Position numbers and translations under genes: made by a program. From Xylaria sp. FL1777 (taxonomy: Eukaryota > Ascomycota > Sordariomycetes > Xylariales > Xylariaceae): a stretch of 64,000 nucleotides of DNA. Under the pieces are notes generated by a model. It made no database searches. It saw nothing but the letters and a program-made list of their open reading frames with translations, and was not told the DNA's origin. Location: positions 204,969-268,968 of the forward strand of contig MU400565.1 in assembly GCA_022578965.1 (NCBI GenBank). Reading direction: 5' to 3'. Below, piece by piece: positions 1 to 10,211 of this stretch. The first letter of the stretch is position 1, and every line of letters starts with the position of its first letter.

Positions 1-559
1 TTAAAATCTTATAAGTTCTGTTTTTTTAAGTTTACTTAGCAACTAAGTATTTTAATAGTTTATAATTAGTTTAATAACTACACTATTTATAGTTATAGTT
101 TTGTTTTTTTAAACATAACTTTTCTTTAGGCTATATTTTAAGCTTTAGTAGTTCAAAGTTTTTGTAGTTTTATAAGTTTACTAACTACGTTAATTTATTA
201 TTTTTTATTGTTTGCTATTTTTAATTAAACTATTTTTTTAAGTTATATATTAAACAACTTTAATTGTTTATATAGCAAATATATCTTTTTGTAATTTGTT
301 TTAATAACTATAAAGCTCTTAAATAATATTTGTATGTTTGTTTATTTTAATTTATATAAATAAAGCATTTAGATTTATTTAGTATAGCACTTCTGTTTTA
401 ACTTAAAACAGCAACTTTATACTTTTGCTTTAAAAACGTATTTTTTAAGTTGCTTTGTTATTTTTTATTGTTTTGAACTTTTATAATTTATACTTTTTTT
501 TTAGGTTAAAAAATCTTTCCTTTTTTATAGCTTTTTTTTCTGTTTTTTTTCTTAAATTA

Positions 560-601
560 GCATTATTTTTAAAAGTGTTCTTTTTTTTTACAGTTATAAC
601 A
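560..601 (-). pseudogene. Gag CCHC zinc-knuckle relic of copy A
   Basis: On the minus strand the codons read C-Y-N-C-K-K-K-E-H-F-stop-K-stop-C, that is C-x2-C-x4-H-x4-C, the nucleocapsid zinc knuckle of retroelement Gag. The same 42 bp occur at 12,512-12,553 (-) and 62,091-62,132 (+). In copy C the last stop is still a CAA glutamine, so the stops arose by C-to-T change. Confidence 0.8.
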
Positions 602-2242
602 TTTAACTTTAAACATATCTTAAGATTATTATTTTTAAACTTTACTAATTTGCTTAAATCTTTGTTTAATACTTTCTTAAGTATTTTTTTTTTTGTTTTT
701 TTTAGTTTTTTTAGTTTTAAAGTACTAGTTAAATAATTGTTAATTAATTATAATAGCTATATTAATATACGTATTAATTTTTGCTAGTTTATTTATTTTA
801 TATAGTTTGTTTTAAACTTAAGTCTTAAGTTTACTATAAAATAAATAAAACAGTGCAAGCTTAAGCAATTTTAAAATTACTGCTAATTGTTTAAATTTTA
901 TAGCGTAATTTACTGCTGCTTTTATTTGTTTTAAGCAGTAAAGTGCTTTTTTTACGTGTTCTGCTTTTTAAGTATTTTTAAATAGTGCTTTTATTTGATT
1001 TTTAAACTTAACGTAGTTTTTAAAAATCTTTTTTATTTTTAGCTTAAAGTTAGTTAACTTGTTAGCTTTTAAAAAATCCTTTAAAATAAATTAAAACCAT
1101 TTTAGTACTTTTTTTAACAAAAATTATAAAGTAGTTATTACTTTTTAGTTCTTTTTTATAATAGTAATAAAATGCTATTTTAAATAAAGTTTAGCATAAA
1201 TTAAAAAGGCTTTTATATTTGTAAATTTATTATAAAGCTTTAAAGTAATAAGTTTAAAACTTTTAATGTTTAGCATTCTTAACATTATAAATAATTTTAA
1301 TAATAAAAGCAGCAGTAGTAATAAAAAGTTAGGTTTTTTATTTTAAGTTATTATTTTAGGTATAACAGTAGTAAAAATAAGCGTTAAGTTTACTAGTAAT
1401 AATATTAGCGTTAATTGTAATATAATTACTTATTTAAAGCTTTAACTTATTGTTATAATAGCAATTATTATTGCTGCTTTAATTACTATAGCTAATGTTT
1501 ATGCTAGTTTAAAAGTTATAACGCTTAATATTTAAGCTGCTTTTTAAGCTAAAGCAACTAGTTTGCTTTATAGCACTAACATTAACGTTAGTTCTTTTTT
1601 ATTACTGCTGCTTAATTTCTTTTTTCTTGCTATTGCTTTTTCTTTAATAAGAATAGCTAATAAAAGTACTAAAGTTTATTGTTTTAATACGTTATTAGTT
1701 CTAAAAGTTTTTAAAATTTTTAAACTTAATTTTTAACTTTTTGTTTTTAATAGTATAACTTAGATTTAGTTTATTAGTTATTAAGTAAAGTTTACTTACA
1801 TAATACTATTTAGTATTCTTATTTTTTAAATATTTCTTTAGTATACTTTTAAGAGTTTATTTTATAAATTGTTTATTACTTAACTTTTTATATTAATATT
1901 TGTTCTTATATATTAAGTTCTATTAATTAAAAAGCTATTAAAGTATAACAAACTTATTATATATTAATATAACAGGTTTGCTTTTAAGGTTTTAATTTGC
2001 AAGTAATAATAAAATTTTTAACAGTAGTCCATTAAAGAAGTTTTTAAAGTACTTTTACTACTATGCATTAATAAAAATCTTAAAGAATTAAAAGTAATAA
2101 GTATATTAGTGCTTAGTAATTATAAAAAAAATTAATAGCTAAAAAGCTAAAAACTAAGTAAATAACTAAATATAAAAAATGCATAATTATATAAACAAAA
2201 AAAACAGTAGTAATAATCTATAAACGTTGTTTTTTTTAATAA

Positions 2243-2356
2243 GCTTAACGCTATATTGTTTTAAGTCCGTAGTTCGATAAACTTAACGCTTAAGTCTGTT
2301 AAGTCTAAGGCTTAATGGACTTAACGCTTAAGTCTATTGAATCTATGCATTAAACC
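2243..2356 (-). repeat. Three 38-bp tandem repeats in the U3 of the copy A LTR
   Basis: Units begin at 2243, 2281 and 2319, each starting with CTTAACGCT after one variable base. The equivalent repeats in copy D begin at 60,395, 60,433 and 60,471. Copies B and C have a different, 26-bp repeat in the same place. Confidence 0.8.
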
Positions 2357-2392
2357 CTTATAGTGGTTTAAATACATATCTTTTTAACAAAT

Positions 2393-2462
2393 AGGACTTC
2401 CTTCGCGCATGCCTTCTCTACACCTGGCCTCCTAACCGGCCTGGTCAGCCCATTTCGTAACA
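2393..2462 (-). other. GC-rich, apparently unmutated 70-bp LTR end inside the AT block
   Basis: This stretch contains words such as CCTAACCGGCCTGGTCAGCC, while everything around it has very low GC. It is the first 70 bp of the copy A LTR. Copy D carries the same stretch (60,261-60,330) with most of its G and C changed to A and T. It therefore represents the near-original sequence of the family. Confidence 0.85.
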
Positions 2463-3329
2463 ATAGTTAAATTACTTAATCTACAGAAAAAAAAAAAGCT
2501 AAAAACAAATGCTTTAAACAATATAATTGCAGAAGTTTTAAAATAACTAAAAAACAATAAAAAATAGCACTTAATAGCTTATTACTTTAAAGCACTACAA
2601 AACGTAGCATTATAATACTTAATATATAACAAAGAACTATTTGTAATTATTATAGCACTTAAAAAATAAGAACTGTTTTTTATAAAAACTATAAAACTAA
2701 TTAAGATTTATTTAAATTATTAAAACTTAACAAAATTTATAACTATATAAAAAATTACTAAATAACATAAAAATTAAATAGTTTTCTTCTTTAAATTTAA
2801 CTTTAAAATATGTTACATTAAGGAAAAAAAAAACATTTAAGCAAACATATTTAGCTAACAAAGTTAAAAAAGATTTAAAGTTCTAAAAAAAAACATTTAA
2901 GTATTATATCCTTAAAGAAATAAAAGCTTAAAAATTAAAGTTATACTTAAAAACTTTATAAATATATAGCTATAATAAGCTTATAACTTAAAAAAGTTAG
3001 TATAGCTATAAAAGCATAAAAAATTAAAAAATAACAAGCTAATATATAAACGTAAGGTTTATTTACTAAAATCTTTATAAAACAAGTTTATTAAAAAGTT
3101 TTATAAACATTTATTATATAAATACTAAAAAGCAATAAAAACAGTTAAATAACTATAAAAAAAATACAATTTTTTAAAACTATAAAACATAATTAAGTTT
3201 ATTATAAAAAAATGCAATATTTGTAACAAAGCTAAAGTAGCTTAATATAAACTTTATAAACTGCTATAACTTATATAAATATTTAAATAAGCATAGCATA
3301 CTATTGCTTAAAATTTTATTATAGCATTA

Positions 3330-3425
3330 CTTTTATTAACCGATTTAATTATAAAAATATAATATAATAAAATATAAGTTATTATTAATAAATTTACTAA
3401 GTATGCTTACTTTTTATTATTTAAA
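3330..3425 (+). pseudogene. Integrase core relic (first catalytic Asp region), copy B
   Basis: The plus frame reads L-T-D-L-I, then a run with two stops, then V-I-I-N-K-F-T-K-Y-A-Y-F. This follows the gypsy integrase core pattern, in which an Asp-containing strand precedes a conserved VIVDRFTKYAYF-like segment. In copy C (about 8821-8912, minus strand) the same Asp codon reads Asn, a G-to-A change. The family is mutated beyond function. Confidence 0.7.
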
Positions 3426-3599
3426 GAAAATGTTATAGCTAAATAACTTATATATGCCTTTATATGCTAATACTTAAACAAATATAAACTACTAAAAAGA
3501 ATTGTTTTAAACTAAAATAAATTGTTTACTTTTAAATTTAAAACAAGTTTTTTTAAACTTATTAATATTAAACTTAAGTTTTTAACTGCTTACTACTTA

Positions 3600-3650
3600 T
3601 AAACTAATAAATAAATAAAAAAACTAAACTAAATATTAAAATAATACTTA
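3600..3650 (+). pseudogene. Integrase relic of the HPQTDGQTERLNQ motif, copy B
   Basis: Seventeen codons read stop-T-N-K-stop-I-K-K-L-N-stop-I-L-K-stop-Y-L. Undoing single C-to-T or G-to-A steps gives the hallmark segment around the last catalytic Glu of gypsy integrases (QTDGQTERLNQ). Copy C carries the same segment at 8595-8645 on the minus strand. There one stop is still CAA and one Ile is still Thr, which supports this reading. Confidence 0.8.
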
Positions 3651-4322
3651 TAAAGTTATATTAACTACTAATAAAACAATTAAGTAAAACTATTATTAAT
3701 AACACAAATTTTATATAATATATTAATAAACAAAAATATAAACATATTTTTATATAAAGTTGTTTATAAACAGCAAGCAACTATTAAAAAACAAAAAAAA
3801 ACATTAATAAAAGCACCTGCTATTTTAATTATAATACTTTAAGCAAAAATTATTGCAATAAAAATTAAAACGCTATAAGCTAAACTATAATTATATCTTT
3901 AGTTTTTACAACAATAAATATTAGTATACTATAATAAGAAATAAACTAAAGAACTAGCTTTTAAGAAAAAAAACAAAGTTTACTTATTATAATAAAAACA
4001 AAATGCAAATATTAATATTTCTTAAATTAAAACAAAATAGCTAAGCAACAAATTAAAATTTAAAAAACTTAGTTTTTTTAAAATTAAAGAAGTTATTTTA
4101 TTTATTAACTATAAACTGTTATTATTAAAAAATATGCAAATATATCTTGTTTTTTATATTTTTTTACTAGAACTAGCACTTATTAAAACACCTATTAAAA
4201 CATAACTAAAAATAAAAATAAATTAAAACGTTTATAAAGTTAAAAATATACTAAATTTCTATTAAAATAATAATAACGTTAAGTATTTTATTAAATAAAA
4301 CAAATATTTATATGCTAATAAT

Positions 4323-4346
4323 ACTTAAAAACTTAAAAAATACTTA
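4323..4346 (+). pseudogene. Possible chromodomain end, copy B
   Basis: The codons read T-stop-K-L-K-K-Y-L. They fit a mutated T-W-E-P-E-E-Y-L, the usual end of a chromodomain at the C-terminus of chromovirus Pol. The position, between the integrase and the 3' LTR, is right. The motif is short and the region is degenerate, so this is tentative. Confidence 0.35.
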
Positions 4347-5058
4347 AAAATTGCTGTAGTAATTATAAATTAGTTTTATTACTAATATTTTAACTGCTTA
4401 AAACTAAAGAAAAAAAGTTAACTTTAAAAAAAACGCCTAAAAAATTCTAATTAAACTTAAACAAAGCAGCTTGTACTGCTTTAGCCTGCTTTTTTTGTTA
4501 TTTTTGCTTTTTTATTAACGCTTTTTATTTTTTTTAATGCGCTTTATTTCGTTTAATTTATTTAAGAACTAAAGCTTTTGCTAAACTATTTTAACGCTTT
4601 TTGCTTTTAAAAAACGTTTTTATATATAAAGCTAAGCTAGCTTGCTTAAAACAAAATTAAAGCTATTTTAAGCTTGTTTTAGTTCTTTTTAAACTAAAAG
4701 CAGCTATTGCTTTGCTTACTTTTTTTTTTTTTTAAAACAACAGTGCTTAAAAACTATGTTATTAATTAAGTTAATTAAAACTTTTAATTTGTTGCAAAAG
4801 CAGCTAACGCGTATACATTTAAAGCAACAAAACATATTATTTATTATTTTACACGTTAATAACTAATTAAAGCAACAAAAGCAAAGCATAACTTTATAAC
4901 TAGTAAAATCAATAAAAAAAGCAAAAATAAGTTTTTGCTTTGTTTTTAATAAGCAGTTAGTTTTTTTAATACATACTAACATTTTAACATATAAAAAAAA
5001 AGAAAAAAAATACTTATAGAAAATTATTAAAACAACAATTCTAAAAAAAAGAAAATAA

Positions 5059-5554
5059 TATTATAAAATTAGCATTAAAGTAGCCTTTAAAGCAACTTAA
5101 TGCTTTTATATATACTTTAAAAGTTCTTTACTAACTAAAGCTAAGTTATATAATAACTTATTTAGCTTACTAAGCTTATAGTAATTTAAAGCTTATTAAG
5201 CTTATAGTAATCTAAAGCTTACTAAGCTTATAATAATTTAACGCTTACTGGACTTATAGTAATTTAAAAAGAATTTTTGCTTTTTTTATTTTTTTTTTGT
5301 TTATATAATTATGCACTTTTTATATTTAATTATTTATTTAGTTTTAGCTTTTTAGCTATTAATTTTATTTCTTTATAACTACTAAGCACTAATATACTTA
5401 TTACTTTTAATTTTTTAAGACTTTTATTAATGCATAGTAATAAAAGTTCCTTAAAAACTTCCCTAACGAACTATTGCTAAGAATTTTATTATTACCTGCA
5501 AATTAAGACCCTAAAAGCAAACCCGTTATATTAATGTATAACAGGTTTATTACA
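5059..5554 (+). repeat. 3' LTR of copy B (496 bp)
   Basis: Begins TATTATAAAATTAG (ancestral TGTTAC start) directly after a polypurine tract at 5043-5058. It ends GGTTTATTACA at 5554. It is homologous along its length to the two copy C LTRs. The next bases, AGAAT, would be the target duplication, but the 5' partner is missing. Confidence 0.8.
5164..5267 (+). repeat. Four exact-period 26-bp tandem repeats in the copy B LTR
   Basis: Units start at 5164, 5190, 5216 and 5242 with the pattern AGCTTACTAAGCTTATAGTA plus AATTTAA. They differ almost only by transitions. Three-unit versions lie at 7003-7080 and 14,151-14,228 in the copy C LTRs, in reverse orientation. Confidence 0.85.
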
Positions 5555-6709
5555 AGAATTTACTTATTAACATTAGTTAAAGTAAATAAAAAAACTTTAA
5601 ACTATTTTTAAAAAAGCTAATTAGAAATTCTACTGCAATAAAAACAAGATTTTATATATATATAGCAATATAAACTAGAACTATAAAAATGCTTATTAAT
5701 TAATATTACAAAAGTTATTAACCTTAAAAAAAAATAATTTAAAATTAACTAAAAAATGTTTTTAAACTAAACTAAAACTTTGCTTAAGTAGTTTGCTTTT
5801 TTATAAGCTAACATAAGCGTACAATTAAAACAAGCAAATTAATAAACTAATTAAAACTTAAAGCTGTTTAATTAATACTTTACTAATATTAAACTTTAAA
5901 ATATTCGCTAAAACAAAAGCAAAAAAGCTTTATTATATTACTAAAAATTAAGCGTACTACTTTAGCAAAAGTTAATAAATTATTATAACTTTTTACTGAT
6001 TATATAAGCTAATATAATTAATGCTGCATAATAACGCTAAGAATTAATAACTAAAAAATAATGCTTAAACTATAATAAAAAAAAACTAGAGTTAAATGTT
6101 GTTTAAATTATTAGTAAATTAACCTTAAATATTAAGCAAAACTAAACTAATAATTAATATACTAACACTAGCTGCAAAAATAACAATACTAGTTTTAATA
6201 ACTTAAATTATTATTATAAAAGCAATAATTATAATAATAGTTATAATAATAATAACCTAGGATTTTATAAAAGCAATAATAGCTATAAAAGCTAAAATTA
6301 ATACTATAAAAGCAATAATAATAAAAGTTATAGTTGCTATTAAAACTAAAAATACATAAATAACTAAAGTAATAATAATAATATTTATATTTTAAAGAAC
6401 TGTTATACTTTTAAAACCTTTTTAAATTAACTTTAAAATAACAACAAAAGTAGTTTAAACTTAAACTTTTATAAAAACCTTATTTATTATAGCTATAAAC
6501 AACTTAGCTATATTACTTTTAATTGCTTTTAGCTTAAAAGTAATAATAATAATGGCAATAATAAAAACAATAGATTTAATAGCTATACTAGCTATAATAA
6601 TAATACTACTTAAAAATAAACTATTTAAAAAATCCAAGTAAATAAAAACTAAAACATAAATAAAAAAAACTAAAAACAGCAATTAAAGTTTTATATACTT
6701 TTTTTATAA
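5555..6709. other. AT-rich debris between copies B and C, no gene seen
   Basis: Very low GC with many TAATAA and AAAGCAATAATAGC-like runs (6190-6400). The only long frame (6461-6682, minus) is a low-complexity Ile/Phe/Lys string typical of AT-only DNA and is not called. Because copy C duplicated its target, this stretch was once continuous with 14,331 onward. Confidence 0.6.
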
Positions 6710-6714
6710 AAGCT
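6710..6714. repeat. Target-site duplication of copy C, left
   Basis: AAGCT, repeated at 14,331-14,335 immediately outside the other LTR. A five-base duplication is usual for this class. With the LTR ends fixed by alignment of five copies, the match is convincing, though only 5 bp long. Confidence 0.7.
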
Positions 6715-7182
6715 TGTAATAGACCTGTTATATATTAATATAACAGGTTTGCCTTTAGGGTTTTAATTTGCAAGTAATAATAGAATCCTTAGCGGTAGTC
6801 CGTTAAAGAAGTTTTCAGGAAACTTTTACTACTATGCATTAATAAAGGTTTTAAAAAATTAAAAGCAATAAATATATTAATGCTTAGCAGTTATAAAGAA
6901 ATAAAATTAATAGCTAAGGAGCTAAAACTAAATAAGTAATTAAATATAAAAAATATATAATTATATAAACAAAAAAAAAGTAAAAAAAACAGAAACTTTT
7001 CTTTAAATTACTATAAATCTAATAAGCACTAAATTACTATAAGCTTAATAAGCTTTAGATTATTATAAGCCTAATAAACTAAATAAGTTGTTATGTGATT
7101 TAGCTTTAGTTAGCACAAATGCAAAATATATATAAAAGCATTAAGTTGCTTTAAAAGCTACTTTAGTACTAATTTTGTAATA
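6715..7182 (-). repeat. 3' LTR of copy C (468 bp)
   Basis: On the minus strand it starts TATTACAAAATTAG after a polypurine tract (7186-7198) and ends GGTCTATTACA. It contains three 26-bp tandem units (7003-7080). A strong hairpin (6724-6747, arms CCTGTTATAT and ATATAACAGG, four-base loop) lies close to its 3' end. Confidence 0.88.
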
Positions 7183-8594
7183 TTATTTTTTTTTTTCTAA
7201 AATTGTTGTTTTAATAATTTTTCTATAAATATTTTTCTTTTTTTTTTTTTTGCATATTAAAATGTTAAAGCGTATTAAAAAAACTAACCGCTTATTAAAA
7301 ACAAAGCAAAGATTTATTTTTGCTTCTTTTATTAATTTTATTAGTTATAAAGTTATGCTTTGTTTTTATTGCTTCGATTAATTATTAACGTATAAAATAA
7401 TAAATAATATGTTTTGTTGCTTTAAATGTATGTATGCTAGCTGCTTTTATAACAGATTAAAAGTTCCGATTAATTTAATTAATAACATAGTTTTTAAGCA
7501 CTGTTGTTTTAAAAAAAAAAAAAAGCAAGCAAAGCAATAGCTGCTTTTAGTTTAAAAAAAACTAAAATAAGCTTAAAACAGCTTTAATTCTGTTTTAAGC
7601 AAGCTAGCTTAGCTTTATATATAAAAACGTTTTTTAAAAGCAAAAAGCATTAAAATAGTTTAGTAGAAGCTTTAATCCTTAAATAAATTAAACAAAATAA
7701 AGCACATTAAAAAAAAACAAAAAGCGTTAGCAAAAAAGCAAAAATAACAAAAAAAACAAGCTAAAGTAGCATAAGCTGCTTTATTTAAGTTTAATTAAGA
7801 TTTTTTAGGCGTTTTTTTTAAAGTTGACTTTTTTTTTTTAGTTTTAAGCAGTTAAAGTATTAGCAATAAAACTAATTTATAATTACTATAGTAATTTTTA
7901 AATATTTTTTAAGTTTTTAAGTATTATTAGCATATAAATATTTGTTTTACTTAATAAAATATTTAATATTATTGTTGTTTTAACAAAAATTTAATATGTT
8001 TTTAACTTTATAAACATTTTAATCTGTTTTTACTTTTAGTTATATTTTAATAAGTGTTTTAATAAATATTAATTCTAGTAAAAAAATGTAAAAAACAAAG
8101 TATATTTATATATTTTTTAGTAATAATAGTTTATAGTTAGTAAATAAAATAACTTCTTTAATTTTAAAAAAACTAAGTTTTTTAAATTTTAATTTATTAT
8201 TTAGTTGTTTTGTTTTAATTTAAGGGATATTAATGTTTGCATTTTATTTTTGTTATAATAAATAAACTTTGTTTCTTTTTTTAAAGATTGGTTTTTTAGT
8301 TCGTTTTTTGTTATAATATATTAATATTTATTATTATAAAAATTAAAAACATAGCTATAGTTTAGTTTATAGCGTTTTAATTTTTGTTGCAATAGTTTTT
8401 GCTTAAGGTATTATAATTAAAATAGCAGGTATTTTTATTAATGTTTTTTTTTGTTTTTTAATAATTGCTTGTTGTTTATAAACAGCTTTATGCAAAAATA
8501 TGTTTATATTTTTATTTATTAATATATTATATAAAATCTATGCTATTAGTAATAGTTTTACTTAATTGTTTTATTAATAGTTAATATAATTTTA

Positions 8595-8645
8595 TAAATA
8601 TTGTTTTAATATTTAGTTTAGTTTTTTTGTTTATTTATTAGTTTA
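8595..8645 (-). pseudogene. Integrase C-terminal motif relic, copy C
   Basis: Reads stop-T-N-K-stop-T-K-K-L-N-stop-I-L-K-Q-Y-L, the same segment as 3600-3650 in copy B. It has different surviving ancestral codons (Thr and Gln). Confidence 0.8.
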
Positions 8646-10169
8646 TAAGTAATAAGCAATTAAAAACTTTAGTTTAATACTAATAAGCTTAAAAAAACTA
8701 GTTTTAAACTTAAAAATAAACAGTTTATTTTAGTTTAAAACAATTTTTTTTAGTAGCTTATATTTGTTTAAATATTAATATATAAAAGCATATATAAGTT
8801 GTTTAGCTATTATATTTCTTTTAAATAATAAAAAGTAAGCATACTTAATAAATTTATTAATAATAACTTATATTTTATTATATTATATTTTTATAACTAA
8901 ATTAGTTAATAAAAATAATGCTATAATAAAATTTTAAGCAATAATATATTATGCTTATTTAAGTATTTATATAAATTATAGTAATTTATAAAGCTTATGT
9001 TAAGCTGCTTTAGCTTTATTGCAAATATTGCATTTTTTTATAATAAACTTAATTATATTTTATAGTTCTAAAAAATTGTATTTTTTTTATAATTATTTAA
9101 TTGTTTTTATTGCTTTTTAGTGTTTATATAATAAGTATTCATAGAATTTTTTAATAAACTTGTTTTATAAAAATTTTAGTAAGTAAACCTTATGTTTATA
9201 TATTAACTTGTTATTTTTTAATTTTTTGTGCTTTTATAGCTATGCTAACTTTTTTAAGTTATAAGCTTATTATAGCTATATATTTATAAAGTTCTTAAAT
9301 ATAACTTTAACTTTTAAGCTTTTATTTTTTTAAGGATGTAATATTTAAATGTTTTTTTTTAAAACCTTAAATCTTTTTTAACTTTATTAGCTAAATATGT
9401 TTACTTAAATGTTTTCTTTTTTTTTAATGTAATATATCTTAAAGTTAAATTTAAAAAAAAAAACCATTTAATTTTTATATTGTTTAATAATTTTTTACGT
9501 AATTATAAATTTTGTTAAGTTTTAATAATTTAAATAAATTTTAATTAGCTTTATAGTTTTTATAAAAAATAGTTTTTATTTTTTAAGTGCTATAATAATT
9601 ACAAGTAGTTTTTTGTTATATATAAAATATTGCAATGTTACGTTTTATAATGTTTTAAAGTAATAAGCTATTAAGTGCTATTTTTTATTGTTTTTTAGTT
9701 GTTTTAAAACTTCTGCAATTATACTATTTAAAGCATTTGTTTTTAGCTTTTTTTTTTTTTATGAGTTAAGTAATTTAACTATAAAATCAAAAATAACTTT
9801 TAGTTTTAGTTCTTTAAAAGCTTTTCGGGCTTCTTTTAAAATTAAAAAGGATTTTCCTTTGTATTTTTTTTTTATATATTTTATAAAATAAAACGCTATT
9901 TTTCTAAAGTTTTAAATTAACATTTAAACATAGTTTAAAAATTTTAATGCTTGTTATATATTTATAATAATAGCTAAATTAAGTATTTTCTAATTTTATA
10001 CTATGTTAATTTTTAACTATTAAATTTATATTTGTTTTAAAGTAATTATAAATCTTAAAAAGTTAATTTTTTATATATGCTATATATATTTCTTTGTATT
10101 AAGTTATAATTTTGCTTGTTTAAATGTTTTTAATATTTAAGTTATATATTTTTTATATTCTTTTAGTAT

Positions 10170-10211
10170 TTTAAAGTAAATTAAGATATTATTTAAATAA
10201 ATAAATACAAA
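10170..10211 (-). pseudogene. Reverse transcriptase active-site relic, copy C
   Basis: The minus-strand frame reads F-V-F-I-Y-L-N-N-I-L-I-Y-F-K. This is the gypsy RT catalytic block (Y-L-D-D-I-L) with both metal-binding Asp codons turned from GAT to AAT. A Ser-to-Phe change follows. Each step is a single G-to-A or C-to-T. Loss of both Asp removes polymerase activity. Confidence 0.85.

Larger units (their letters stand above)
1..2462 (-). mobile_element. Ty3/gypsy-type LTR retrotransposon copy A, 5' end only, heavily C-to-T/G-to-A mutated
   Basis: Reads on the minus strand from its 5' LTR (1944-2462) towards the left window edge, where it is cut off. The internal part matches copy D (60,783 onward) and copy C (13,862 downward). 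For example, the stretch around 1801-1860 reverse-complemented is nearly identical to 60,850-60,910. A Gag zinc knuckle relic lies at 560-601. No reading frame survives: glutamine, arginine and tryptophan positions have become stop codons. Assignment to Ty3/gypsy is inherited from copy C, where the order Gag, RT, integrase can be read. Confidence 0.85.
1944..2462 (-). repeat. 5' LTR of copy A (519 bp)
   Basis: Starts on the minus strand with TGTTACGAAATGGGC (2462 downward) and ends with GTTTGTTATA at 1944, where the internal sequence CTTTAATAGC begins. Pairs with the LTR at 60,261-60,782. The first 70 bp (2393-2462) keep high GC while the rest is AT-rich. A 38-bp tandem repeat lies in its U3 half. 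Confidence 0.85.
2463..5554 (+). mobile_element. Ty3/gypsy-type LTR retrotransposon copy B, 3' half, mutated
   Basis: A plus-strand partial copy that begins abruptly at the edge of copy A, which probably inserted into it. Positions 2490-2570 match the reverse complement of copy C near 9660-9750. Integrase relics are readable at about 3330-3425 and 3600-3650, and a possible chromodomain end at 4323-4346. An A-rich polypurine tract (5043-5058) directly precedes the 3' LTR (5059-5554). RT and Gag are absent because the 5' half is missing from the window. Confidence 0.8.

Noticed and set aside
455..736. Conserved ~92-codon Phe/Leu-rich frames at 455-736 (+), 12,410-12,688 (+) and 61,956-62,234 (-)
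   Set aside because: They are antisense to the Gag zinc-knuckle region. The A-rich sense strand yields T-rich, stop-poor codons in reverse. Conservation reflects the element family, not a protein.
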